Origin: JAYOEY01 sp038116945
Lineage (GTDB): Bacteria > Pseudomonadota > Alphaproteobacteria > MPNO01 > UBA2964
Length of the DNA stretch: 64,000 nucleotides
Direction: 5' to 3'
NCBI GenBank assembly: GCA_038116945.1
Contig: JAYOEY010000002.1
Location: forward strand, 1 to 64,000
The translations under genes were made by a program, and so were the position numbers. The notes below the pieces were generated by a model. It saw nothing but the letters and a program-made list of their open reading frames with translations. It searched no databases and had not been told where the DNA came from. This document shows positions 28,631 to 36,676 of this stretch, piece after piece (within the stretch, counting starts at the first letter, position 1; each line of letters opens with the position of its first letter).

Positions 28631-30298
28631 ATGCCGGCATCGCGGACGCCCATACAGAATGCCGACAACGCGTCAGTGCCCGCGCGCAGGAGTTCCGCGC
28701 TGAAGGCGCTGCTGACCTCGCCGCAGACCGAATTCGTCATGGAGGCTCATGACGGGCTGTCGGCGAAAATCGTCGAAGAAGCGGGGTTCAGGGGAATCTG
28801 GGCGTCGGGCCTTACGATGTCGGCGGCGCTTGGCGTTCGAGACAGCAACGAGGCGTCCTGGACGCAGGTTCTGGAAGTCCTTGAGTTCATGGCGGACGCG
28901 ACATCGATCCCGATTCTGGTGGACGGCGATACGGGGTACGGCAATTTCAACAATGTGCGCCGGGTGGTCCGCAAGCTGGGCCAGCGGGGCATCGCCGGGA
29001 TCTGCATCGAGGACAAGCTGTTTCCCAAGACCAACTCTTTTATCGGCGACGGGCAACCGCTTGCCGATATCGACGAGTTCTGCGGCAAGATCAAGGCCGG
29101 CAAGGACAGCCAGGTCGACGACGATTTCTGCCTGGTTGCCCGCATCGAGGCGCTGATTTCCGGACGCGGCATGGTGGAAGCGCTGAAGCGCGCCAAGGCC
29201 TATCACGAGGCCGGAGCCGATGCGCTGCTAATCCATTCCAAACAGCGCGACCCCGAGGAAATTCTCACCTTCCTCGCCGAATGGGGAAATCGCTGCCCGG
29301 TGGTGATCGTGCCGACAACCTATTACGACACGCCGACAGACGCGTGGCGCGATGCCGGCGTGTCGCTGGTCATCTGGGCCAACCATAATCTGCGCGCCTC
29401 CATCTCGGCGATGCGGGAGGTGTCGTCGCGGATCGCCCGCGAGCAGTCGCTGGCGGGGATCGAAAATTCGGTCGCCACCGTGCGGGAGATTTTTCAGATC
29501 GCCGGCAACGACGAGCTCGCGGAGGCCGAACGAAAATACCTGCCGGCGACCCCCGACGCACCGCATGCGATCGTGCTGGCGGCTTCGCGCGGAGTCGAAC
29601 TCGGGGCGCTGACCGAGGACCGTCCCAAATGCATGGTCGAAATTCGCGGGCAGCCGCTGCTGCGGCGGCTGGTCGATACTTTCCACGGCGGCGGGGTGCA
29701 TGACATCACGGTGGTTCGCGGCTATCGCAAGGAAATGGTGAACCTTCCCTCGATCCGCGCCATCGACAACGATGCTTACGACAGCACCGGCGAGCTGGCG
29801 ACGCTGGCCTGCGCGGCCGACCGGCTCGACGACGAAGTGCTGATCGCGTACGGGGATATCCTGTTTCGCCAGCACATTCTCGATCAGATCCGGAACGCGG
29901 ATGGCGACATCGTGCTGGCGGTGGATGCGCTTTGGCGCGAACGCGATTCCGATCCCGGATCGCGCCATCGGGATCTGGTGCAGTGCAGCGCGCCGTTCCA
30001 GGTCGATTATCTTCAGGATGCTCCGGTATCGCTTCTCCGGATCGCGCCCGATATCGCCGAAAGCGACATCAACGGCGAGTGGATCGGACTGGCGCTGGCG
30101 CGCGAAAAGGGCACGGCCTCGATTCGGGCAGCAATCGCTACGATGCGCGCGGACGGATCGCTTGAACGCGCCGGATTGCCCGGACTGTTTTCCCGGCTGA
30201 TGGCGGATGGCGTCGAAATCGGCGTCGTCTATGTTGCCGGGCAGTGGCTTGATGTCGACGATGCCGCCGACCTGAAGGCCGCGGACAGCTTTCTGTAA
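28631..30298 (+). CDS. aepX: Phosphoenolpyruvate mutase fused to a nucleotidyltransferase
   Basis: A 555-residue two-domain protein. Residues about 20-290 are a PEP mutase/isocitrate lyase-type barrel; the motif EDKLFPKTNSF (about 126) is diagnostic for true PEP mutases, which form the C-P bond of phosphonopyruvate from PEP. Residues about 312-555 are a sugar-nucleotidyltransferase-like domain (IVLAASRGVELGALTEDRPK, AYGDILF), related to domains that make CMP-activated phosphonates such as CMP-aminoethylphosphonate. This implies a phosphonate destined for a surface glycan or lipid. No phosphonopyruvate decarboxylase gene is seen nearby. The start at 28631 follows ACGGAGAG; longer in-frame extension is unlikely. 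Confidence 0.9.
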   Translation: MPASRTPIQNADNASVPARRSSALKALLTSPQTEFVMEAHDGLSAKIVEEAGFRGIWASGLTMSAALGVRDSNEASWTQVLEVLEFMADATSIPILVDGDTGYGNFNNVRRVVRKLGQRGIAGICIEDKLFPKTNSFIGDGQPLADIDEFCGKIKAGKDSQVDDDFCLVARIEALISGRGMVEALKRAKAYHEAGADALLIHSKQRDPEEILTFLAEWGNRCPVVIVPTTYYDTPTDAWRDAGVSLVIWANHNLRASISAMREVSSRIAREQSLAGIENSVATVREIFQIAGNDELAEAERKYLPATPDAPHAIVLAASRGVELGALTEDRPKCMVEIRGQPLLRRLVDTFHGGGVHDITVVRGYRKEMVNLPSIRAIDNDAYDSTGELATLACAADRLDDEVLIAYGDILFRQHILDQIRNADGDIVLAVDALWRERDSDPGSRHRDLVQCSAPFQVDYLQDAPVSLLRIAPDIAESDINGEWIGLALAREKGTASIRAAIATMRADGSLERAGLPGLFSRLMADGVEIGVVYVAGQWLDVDDAADLKAADSFL

Positions 30299-30305
30299 CC
30301 CGGCG

Positions 30306-31751
30306 TCAGATCAGCCCGCGCCGGCCCATATAGGCGTATATCCTGTCGGCGAGATCTTCGGGCGCATGTCCGACCGTATGCAGCACGATTTCAGCATTGT
30401 CGGGCGCCTCGTAAGGCGAATCGACACCCGTAAAGTTGCGGATTTCGCCCGCCCGGGCCCGGCGGTACAGGCCTTTCGGATCCCGCCGCTCGCATTCCTC
30501 GAGCGGCGTGTCGACGAAAATCTCGATGAATTCGTCGGGATCCACCATGTTGCGAACCATTTCGCGTTCGCTCCTGAACGGCGAAATCAGCGCCGCCAGG
30601 ACGATGGTGCCCGAATCGACGAACAGCCTCGCGACCTCGCCGACGCGTCGAATGTTCTCGACCCGGTCCTCCGGCAGGAACCCGAGGTCGCGGTTTAGCC
30701 CGAGACGCAGGTTGTCCCCGTCGAGCAGATAGGTCTGACAGCCTTCGGCATTCAGCCGCTTTTCAAGGGCGTTCGCAACGGTGGATTTGCCCGACCCGGA
30801 CAGGCCCGTCAGCCAGATGAGCGCCGGCCTGTGGCCCGTGCGAGCCGAACGTGCCGCTTTGTCGACCGCCGTTTCATGCCAGGAAACGGTGCTCGATCGC
30901 CAGAGTGCGAACTCCAGCGAGCCGCCGCCGGCGGTCTCGCCCGTCGCCCGGTCGACAAGCAAGAAGCTGCCGTCCGGAGAATTTTCGGATTTCCGGTCCA
31001 GCGCAATTGCCGCGTCGAAAGCGATGTTAACATAGGCGAATTCGTATCGTCGCAGGTCCCGGGCGGCGAGCCTCTCGAGCGAGTCCGGATCGAAACGGTG
31101 TTTGATCTCCGTTACGTGAGCGGTCAGCAGCCGGTCGCCGATCCTTGCCGAATAGAGGCGCTCCGGGTAGAGCGGTTCGTCGGACAGCCAGAAAACATTC
31201 GCGGCGAAATGATCCGCGGGGCCCGTCGCATCCGCGTCCGACGATCCCGCAAAGGGCTGCCTGACCCGGCAGTTTTCCAGCCAGCGCATCACGGACGGTT
31301 CTTCCGGCTGCGACCCCGTTACCGAGCTCAAGAGCGGCCCGACGGTTACGCCGGACAGGCCGAGAGGCGACAGAATGCTCCGCGCCTGTGCCGACAGGTC
31401 GGCGAGAACGGCCGGATCTTCCGCATCGATCGCGAGAAAGATGGAGGGCACTCCCATCCTGGCGAACAGGTATGCGAGCGACCGGACCGACGTCGACAGG
31501 CGGCGTTCCGAATCCGCGATAATGACCGCGGCGTCCGCGACAGATGCAGCAATCGCGTTCGCGCCCGGAGATTGCTCCGGGTCCCACGCCTCATCGACGC
31601 CGTACAGGCGGTCGCCTGCCGACAACCGGCCGTCAGCGACGGGCAACCCGACAGCGGGGACGGTTTCGCCGTTGCCGTTCCACCTGCGGATAAGAAGACG
31701 CAGGCGCGCGTCGCCGTCTTTCGGTTCGTCGATCATGAAACGTTGCGGCAT
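30306..31751 (-). CDS. CysN-CysC-like fusion: decayed GTPase part, intact APS kinase
   Basis: A 481-residue protein. The C-terminal domain (about 305-481) is a complete APS kinase: P-loop GLSGSGKST (about 317-325), LLDGDNLRLGLNRDLGF and FVDTPLEECERRDPKGLY. The middle (about 185-300) matches the beta-barrel end of CysN (NVFWLSDEPLYPERLYSARI, then HVTEIKHRFD and LVDRATGE). The first 150 residues align only with the latter half of the CysN GTPase (VADAAVIIADSERRL, SLAYLFARMGVPSIFLAIDA). The nucleotide-binding G1 motif and the switch regions are missing. It therefore looks like a CysNC that lost GTPase activity but kept APS kinase to make PAPS. It follows the radical SAM gene by 69 bases on the same strand. 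Confidence 0.82.
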   Translation of the reverse strand: MPQRFMIDEPKDGDARLRLLIRRWNGNGETVPAVGLPVADGRLSAGDRLYGVDEAWDPEQSPGANAIAASVADAAVIIADSERRLSTSVRSLAYLFARMGVPSIFLAIDAEDPAVLADLSAQARSILSPLGLSGVTVGPLLSSVTGSQPEEPSVMRWLENCRVRQPFAGSSDADATGPADHFAANVFWLSDEPLYPERLYSARIGDRLLTAHVTEIKHRFDPDSLERLAARDLRRYEFAYVNIAFDAAIALDRKSENSPDGSFLLVDRATGETAGGGSLEFALWRSSTVSWHETAVDKAARSARTGHRPALIWLTGLSGSGKSTVANALEKRLNAEGCQTYLLDGDNLRLGLNRDLGFLPEDRVENIRRVGEVARLFVDSGTIVLAALISPFRSEREMVRNMVDPDEFIEIFVDTPLEECERRDPKGLYRRARAGEIRNFTGVDSPYEAPDNAEIVLHTVGHAPEDLADRIYAYMGRRGLI

Positions 31752-31820
31752 CCGGACAGAAACTCGGCACTCATGACAGCGGGGCTTTCCCGTTCGACCC
31801 AGACCGGCCTGCGCGACAGT

Positions 31821-33545
31821 CTATTGCAGCTTGTCCGTCGAGGGGGCGCAGGGGCTGACACCGCCGTTCGCGGTTCCTCTTCTTCGCGCCAGCGCATCCT
31901 TCAGCCGGTGTTCGAATACGGTCGATGCCTCGCGCTGATACAGAACGTTCGTCAACGTCCGCCAGATTCGTTTCGGGTAGAAGAGATAGCTGATGAGGTA
32001 GTTGGTCACCATGAAACCCAAACGATAGATCGCAAGTTCCCGGCGGCCGATCGTCTCGTTGTGCGTGAGCGGCTTGAGCGATGTAAATTCGCTGTTGAGC
32101 GACGTCAGCCCGAGGAAATAGCGGTCGCTCAGCTCAATCACGCCGCTTTCCTGAAGGTGCGCGAAAATTTCCGTGCCGGGATAGGCGGAATAGATGTTGA
32201 TCGATGCCTCGTCGACGCCCCTTGCGGCCATCTTGAGCCCGAACCAGACGGTCCGGTACACATCGGCGCGCGTTTCGCCCGGAAAACCGATGATCAGGTT
32301 GGTCCGAAGCGTCAACCCCAGCCTTCGCGCCGCCATCACCGATTCCGTCAGGCGATCGAGCGACACCTTTTTCTTGATCAGCTCCAGCGTTCTGGGCGAG
32401 CCGCTTTCCGGCGCGTAACACAGATAGGTGCAGCCGGTCTTTTTCAGCAGCCCAAGCGTCTCCGCATCCAGCGCCTCCGAGCGGGTGCCCGACGGCAGCG
32501 ACCATTTTACGTTGATGCCTTCGTCCAGCATCCGCTGGCACAGTTCGACGGTCCATTGTTTCTTGGTGATCGCCGTCAGGTCGTAGAGCTGTATCGACGT
32601 GATGTCGTATTCGCGGATGTAATGTTTCATCTCGGCGATGACGTCGTCGATGTCGCGCAGCAGATATCGCGTCGTCCACATCTGCGCGCTCGAGCAGAAG
32701 GTGCACTGAAACGGGCAGCCGCGCGAAATCATCATCGGCATGTCCCGTTCGGTCTGGATGCCGAAAGACTTGCCGGCAGACCAGAATTTTTCCAGATAGC
32801 CGTTCTGCCAGTGGGGCCACGGAATGTTGTCGACATCCCGGATCCGGGTCAGGCCGACGCTTTCCAGAAACTGTCCGTCGGGTCCGATCGTACAGACGCT
32901 GGCCAGGTTCGCCGGATCGCTTCCCTCGCGAACGGCCTCGACGATTTCGTAGAAGACATGCTCGCCCTCGCCCAGCGCGATGGCATCCAGCGCCGGGCAG
33001 TCGCGCAGCGAATATTCCGGCAGCGCGGTTGCGTGTTCGCCTCCCGCGACCAGAAAAGCGTCGGGAAAACGCGCGCGAACGGCTTCGATCAGCCGACGGT
33101 GTATCGGCCACTCGCCGGAAAACATGGTCGAAAACCCGATGACCCGGGCGTTTCCGGGGATCATCGCGACGGTCTGTTCGATGGTGATGCCCTGACACTG
33201 GTATCCGTCGATTCCCTCCGGGTGCCAGATGACGTTGAGCCCTTCGCCGACCGCATCGACGATGACCGGTTCATAGCCGCGTTTCTTCAGATAGCCGGCA
33301 ATGAAAGCCAGCCCGATCGCGGGCGTCGCTTCGTTATTGAAAGCCGCGTAGGTGGAAAGGATCGGGCCCCGGACCAGCGCCACGCCGAATTCCGCTGCGC
33401 CGGCGTCGGCCGATACAGCGCCGACATCTCTCATGATCGGGCGCGGATTGCCGAACTTGCCGGGCGCGGGCGCGTTCAGCGAGCCCGGATCGGAACCCGG
33501 ATCGGAAGTCGTGTCGATGTTCGCGGAGCCTGACATTGCAACCAT
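31821..33545 (-). CDS. B12-binding domain radical SAM protein
   Basis: A 574-residue protein. A cobalamin-binding-like Rossmann domain (about 55-230, PAIGLAFIAGYLKKRGYEPV and GLVAGGEHATALPE-type strands) precedes a radical SAM barrel whose cluster motif C-P-F-Q-C-T-F-C is near residue 277. Such proteins often methylate unactivated carbons or rearrange carbon skeletons; the substrate is unknown. It heads a minus-strand pair with the CysNC-like gene and lies opposite the regulator, with the tandem operator between them. The N-terminal 45 residues look disordered (repeated D-P-G-S). An ATG at 33536 is an alternative start. Confidence 0.82.
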   Translation of the reverse strand: MVAMSGSANIDTTSDPGSDPGSLNAPAPGKFGNPRPIMRDVGAVSADAGAAEFGVALVRGPILSTYAAFNNEATPAIGLAFIAGYLKKRGYEPVIVDAVGEGLNVIWHPEGIDGYQCQGITIEQTVAMIPGNARVIGFSTMFSGEWPIHRRLIEAVRARFPDAFLVAGGEHATALPEYSLRDCPALDAIALGEGEHVFYEIVEAVREGSDPANLASVCTIGPDGQFLESVGLTRIRDVDNIPWPHWQNGYLEKFWSAGKSFGIQTERDMPMMISRGCPFQCTFCSSAQMWTTRYLLRDIDDVIAEMKHYIREYDITSIQLYDLTAITKKQWTVELCQRMLDEGINVKWSLPSGTRSEALDAETLGLLKKTGCTYLCYAPESGSPRTLELIKKKVSLDRLTESVMAARRLGLTLRTNLIIGFPGETRADVYRTVWFGLKMAARGVDEASINIYSAYPGTEIFAHLQESGVIELSDRYFLGLTSLNSEFTSLKPLTHNETIGRRELAIYRLGFMVTNYLISYLFYPKRIWRTLTNVLYQREASTVFEHRLKDALARRRGTANGGVSPCAPSTDKLQ

Positions 33546-33724
33546 GATATGTATGGGGTTCGGATTCAGCAGTAAAGGAATTTTGAATCAAGGGTTTCCG
33601 GCTATCCTTGCCGTTTCCGGCGTTCAGCCCTCTATCTGCCGGTGTCCCCATGCCGTTCCGGGAGATCCCGACGCAGCCGGGCGGTCGCGGGAACGACATA
33701 AAATAAGGAAAATAAAGAATATTC

Positions 33725-33788
33725 TTGACGTTCATGGCGCGAACGCTTTAGTGTTCGTGCCGTGAACAAGATTGTTCAGAACGTGAAC
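33725..33788 (+). promoter_or_regulatory. Promoter with three tandem GTTC-N7-GAAC operators
   Basis: Three 15-base dyads of the form GTTC-N7-GAAC lie at 33730-33744, 33753-33767 and 33774-33788. TTGACG (33725-33730) and TTTAGT (33747-33752), 16 bases apart, form a promoter that dyads 1 and 2 overlap. The same two-dyad layout with identical 23-base phasing recurs at 62911-62948. The obvious candidate binder is the winged-helix protein encoded just downstream. An in-frame GTG at 33762 lies inside dyad 2 and is a poor start. Confidence 0.7.
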
Positions 33789-33833
33789 GTTAGCAATTCG
33801 CTTCTTTCGAACGATCGTCAAGCTGCAACGCCC

Positions 33834-34466
33834 ATGACAACGAATACTGTCTCGGAAGATGAAGCGAAAATAACGCTGGGTCTTCTCAACGCCATCGAGG
33901 CGAACAGCAAGGTGACGCAGCGAACCGTCGCCCACGACCTCGGTATCGCGCTCGGGCTGGCCAACGCTTACCTGAAACGATGCGTTCGCAAGGGGCTCAT
34001 TAAGGTCCAGCAGGTTCCCGCAAACCGGTACGCCTATTATCTCACGCCGCAGGGTTTTGCGGAAAAGAGCCGGCTTACGGCCGAATATCTCACCATTTCG
34101 CTCAATTTTTTCCGCCGCGCGCGAAACGAATGCGCGGAAGTGTTTCGTCAGTGCGAACAGCTTGGTTGGCGGCGGGTCGTTCTCGCCGGTACGGGCGACC
34201 TGACGGAAATTGCAACGCTGTGCGCGAATCATGCAGAGATCGAGCTGGTCGGTATCTACGATCCCGCCGGGACAGCGGCGGATTTTTCCGGTCTGCGGGT
34301 GTCCGACAATCTGGCGGCGCTGGAACCCTTCGACGGCGTGGTCATTACCGCGTTCCGCAATCCGCAGGAAAGTTTCGATGCGCTGGTCCGGATGATTCCG
34401 GCCGCGCGCATCGCCGCGCCGGCGCTCCTCGGAATCTCGCGCGAACCGCCGCAGCTGATGGAATAG
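33834..34466 (+). CDS. Winged-helix transcriptional regulator of the glycan locus
   Basis: About 210 residues from the ATG at 33834. A winged helix-turn-helix (about 27-72, TQRTVAHDLGIALGLANAYL then a wing at ANRYAYYLTP) resembles MarR/archaeal-type wHTH proteins often found at the head of exopolysaccharide clusters. The C-terminal half (about 105-200) has a Rossmann-like pattern (RRVVLAGTGDLTEIATLC, then LVGIYDPAG), suggesting a bound nucleotide or sugar-nucleotide as signal. It starts just after the operators and precedes the NusG-like gene by three bases. An in-frame GTG at 33762 would add 24 residues but overlaps the operator. Confidence 0.78.
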   Translation: MTTNTVSEDEAKITLGLLNAIEANSKVTQRTVAHDLGIALGLANAYLKRCVRKGLIKVQQVPANRYAYYLTPQGFAEKSRLTAEYLTISLNFFRRARNECAEVFRQCEQLGWRRVVLAGTGDLTEIATLCANHAEIELVGIYDPAGTAADFSGLRVSDNLAALEPFDGVVITAFRNPQESFDALVRMIPAARIAAPALLGISREPPQLME

Positions 34467-34469
34467 ACG

Positions 34470-35006
34470 ATGAACGCGTTTCTCGCAGATACGATGGACG
34501 GAAGCACCTGCTGGTACGTGGTGCACACCCACGCGCGGGCGGAAGAAACCGCGCAGCGCAATCTGATCCAGCAGGGTTTCCAGGCGTTTCTGCCGCAATA
34601 CATGAAAAAGCGCCGGCATGCGCGGCGGACCGACTGGGTAAGCGCGCCGCTGTTTCCGCGTTACCTGTTCGTCGCGATCGATGTCGCCCGGGCGCGCTGG
34701 CGGTCGATATCGTCGACCATCGGCGTTCAGCATCTGATCTGCTGCGGGGAAATGCCGGTGGCGGTTCCTGAGGCGGTGATCGCGGAGATTCGCGCGCGCA
34801 TGGATGAAACCGGAATGGTTCCGGTCAGACAGAAAGTACCGTTCCGCAAGGGCGAAACGGTACTCGTCACCGGCGGGCCGCTTGCCGACCAGGTCGGGCT
34901 GTTCGACTGCGTCAGCGACGAGGAAAGGGTATTCCTTCTGCTCGACATTCTCGGGCGGCAGGTAAAGGTCAGGGTGCCGCTCGACGCCGTCACGCAATTC
35001 GCGTAA
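34470..35006 (+). CDS. NusG/RfaH-like transcription antitermination factor
   Basis: A 178-residue NusG paralogue. The NGN domain (about 13-110) reads CWYVVHTHARAEETAQRNL, then FLPQYMKKRRH and PLFPRYLFVAID, which are RfaH-type features. The C-terminal KOW domain (about 125-178) begins FRKGETVLVTGGPLADQVG. RfaH-like proteins bind paused RNA polymerase at ops sites and allow long surface-polysaccharide operons to be read to the end. Position next to the regulator and ahead of the 20-gene operon fits that. An ops-like element follows its stop by 59 bases. Confidence 0.88.
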   Translation: MNAFLADTMDGSTCWYVVHTHARAEETAQRNLIQQGFQAFLPQYMKKRRHARRTDWVSAPLFPRYLFVAIDVARARWRSISSTIGVQHLICCGEMPVAVPEAVIAEIRARMDETGMVPVRQKVPFRKGETVLVTGGPLADQVGLFDCVSDEERVFLLLDILGRQVKVRVPLDAVTQFA

Positions 35007-35064
35007 CGCGGCGCGCGGCGCCAGAGGCCAGCGCCCACGGGTGAGACATCGGTTTCACCCGAAC

Positions 35065-35075
35065 GGTGGTAGCGT
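35065..35075 (+). promoter_or_regulatory. ops/JUMPstart-like element
   Basis: GGTGGTAGCGT matches the enterobacterial ops consensus GGCGGTAGCGT at 10 of 11 positions and lies directly after the RfaH-like gene. Such a match is expected about once by chance in a window this size, so position is the main support. Confidence 0.4.
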
Positions 35076-35757
35076 GGCCAAAATCACCCAAGACATGCCG
35101 CTTGCCGACAACGATAGCTGGCCGCTCAACGAAGACGGCGTGTGGATCGACCTCCGCGGGAAACCTCGGGAAAGGCCCGGTCCGGTCCTGTTTCTCGATC
35201 GCGACGGCGTCATCATTTTCGATGCCGTCTATGTCGGCGATCCCGCGGATGTGGCAATTCTGCCGGATGCCGCCCGCATGATCGCAACGGCCAACCGGAT
35301 GGAAATACCGGTCGCCGTCGTTACGAACCAGTCCGGGATCGACCGGGGATATTTCGGCTGGTCCGATTTCGATGGCGTGATGAAGCGGATTGCCGACGAG
35401 CTGGCGTCCAGGGGCGCCCATCTCGATGCGGTGGCCGCCTGTCCCTTTCATCCCGATTTCACGCCGGGCTATGGCGCCATGCACGACGGGTGGCGCAAGC
35501 CCGGCGCGATGATGATCCTGACCCTGGCAAAAGAACTCAACGCGGATCCGTCGTCGTCCTGGATGGTCGGCGATCAGGAAAGCGACATCCTTGCGGCGGC
35601 GGCGGCGGGGCTGGGCCATGCGCTTCTGTTGAGTGACGCCGGCGGCGACAGCCGCGCCGCGCCGGTCGGGCCGTCCGGAACGAAGATCGTGACGGGCAAT
35701 CTGGCGGGTTTCCTGGACAGCGGGACGGGCTTGTTCGCCAGCGCGAAAACGCGTTAG
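35074..35757 (+). CDS. HAD-IIIA family sugar phosphatase (GmhB-like)
   Basis: About 227 residues. The HAD nucleophile motif FLDRDGVI is near residue 43, followed by VVTNQSG (motif II) and a Cys/His-bearing insert CPFHPDF, as in GmhB-type histidinol-phosphatase/heptose-bisphosphatase proteins. The Lys motif is in DGWRKPGAMM and the acidic motif in MVGDQESDI. It should remove phosphate from a sugar bisphosphate during precursor synthesis. The start is uncertain: GTG at 35041, GTG at 35074 or ATG at 35095. The ops-like element overlaps the first two, which slightly favours 35095. Confidence 0.8.
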   Translation: MAKITQDMPLADNDSWPLNEDGVWIDLRGKPRERPGPVLFLDRDGVIIFDAVYVGDPADVAILPDAARMIATANRMEIPVAVVTNQSGIDRGYFGWSDFDGVMKRIADELASRGAHLDAVAACPFHPDFTPGYGAMHDGWRKPGAMMILTLAKELNADPSSSWMVGDQESDILAAAAAGLGHALLLSDAGGDSRAAPVGPSGTKIVTGNLAGFLDSGTGLFASAKTR

Positions 35758-35768
35758 CGGATCGTGGG

Positions 35769-36632
35769 TCAGTCGACGTCGAGACAGCTTTTCAGACCCG
35801 TCGACAGGTCGATCCCGGGTCGCCAGCCCAGCAGGGACTCGGCCTGCCTGGTGTCGGCAAACACGCATGGCGTGGGATCGTCGTCATCCTGACGCTGGGT
35901 GACGACTCCATCCTCTCCGCCGGCGATATCCCGCAGGAGCTGGACGACATCGCCGATCCTGGTCGGTTTTCCGGTGCCGATATTGAGAGCCGTCATGGCG
36001 CCCGGTCTGGTTACGGCTTTTGCAATGGCATGGGCGACGTCGTCGACGTGAATGAAATCCCTGATCGATTCCCGGTTTCTCACCTGTGCTTCGCCTTGGC
36101 CGCGAATCGCGCGGATAAGGTAAGGTATAAGGAAATATTCGGACTGGCCGGGCCCGTAGACATTGAACAGCCGGACAATGGTGCCCCTTACGCCGTGGAC
36201 TTTCGCGTAATGTCGACAGAGTTCCTCACCCATATGTTTCGTCAAGGGATAGAGCCAGCGGGGCTCAACGGTGGCCGTCTCGGAAAGCGGTTCGGTCTCG
36301 GCGCGGGGCGCGTAGACGCCCGAGGTCGATGCAAAGACGATCGCCGCGCTGTTCCGGCGACAGGCCTCGAGGGCGTTTGCGAGCCCGGCGACGTTTACCG
36401 AAACCGTCTCGCCGGGATTTTCGGGCGCCCCGGACGGCGTCCGGGCGGCAAGGTGAACGAGAGCGTCGAAATCGGCGCTGAACGTGTCGCTGTCGCGAAC
36501 GTCTCCGTCGAGGATTCGAACGGCGGCCTTCTCACGCGACAGAGACCTGCGCACCGCCCGGCCGATGAAGCCGTTCGCTCCGGTGATGGCGATGATCGGG
36601 GCGTCGGTTTTACGGGGTTCGCGGGATGCCAT
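35769..36632 (-). CDS. NAD-dependent epimerase/dehydratase (extended SDR)
   Basis: A 287-residue sugar-nucleotide-modifying SDR. The NAD-binding motif is ITGANGFIG, the active-site Tyr-x3-Lys is YPLTK (about 129-133), and RLFNVYGPGQ and RDFIHVDDVA complete the UDP-glucose 4-epimerase-like pattern. It is shorter than GalE (about 335). It is transcribed against the HAD gene and divergently from the GT2 gene, with a 44-base gap between starts. The product could be an epimerised or dehydrated NDP-sugar. Confidence 0.85.
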   Translation of the reverse strand: MASREPRKTDAPIIAITGANGFIGRAVRRSLSREKAAVRILDGDVRDSDTFSADFDALVHLAARTPSGAPENPGETVSVNVAGLANALEACRRNSAAIVFASTSGVYAPRAETEPLSETATVEPRWLYPLTKHMGEELCRHYAKVHGVRGTIVRLFNVYGPGQSEYFLIPYLIRAIRGQGEAQVRNRESIRDFIHVDDVAHAIAKAVTRPGAMTALNIGTGKPTRIGDVVQLLRDIAGGEDGVVTQRQDDDDPTPCVFADTRQAESLLGWRPGIDLSTGLKSCLDVD

Positions 36633-36676
36633 CGGATCGATCCGGCTTCGATTTCGTATGGAGGGTGCGCCGCACC

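Noticed and set aside
30306..31751. Complete bifunctional sulfate adenylyltransferase GTPase/APS kinase
   Set aside because: The GTPase P-loop and switch motifs are missing and there is no cysD beside it.
33730..33788. LexA/SOS box (GTTC-N7-GTTC) of alphaproteobacteria
   Set aside because: The half-sites are inverted (GTTC-N7-GAAC), not direct repeats, and the neighbours are glycan genes and not DNA-repair genes.
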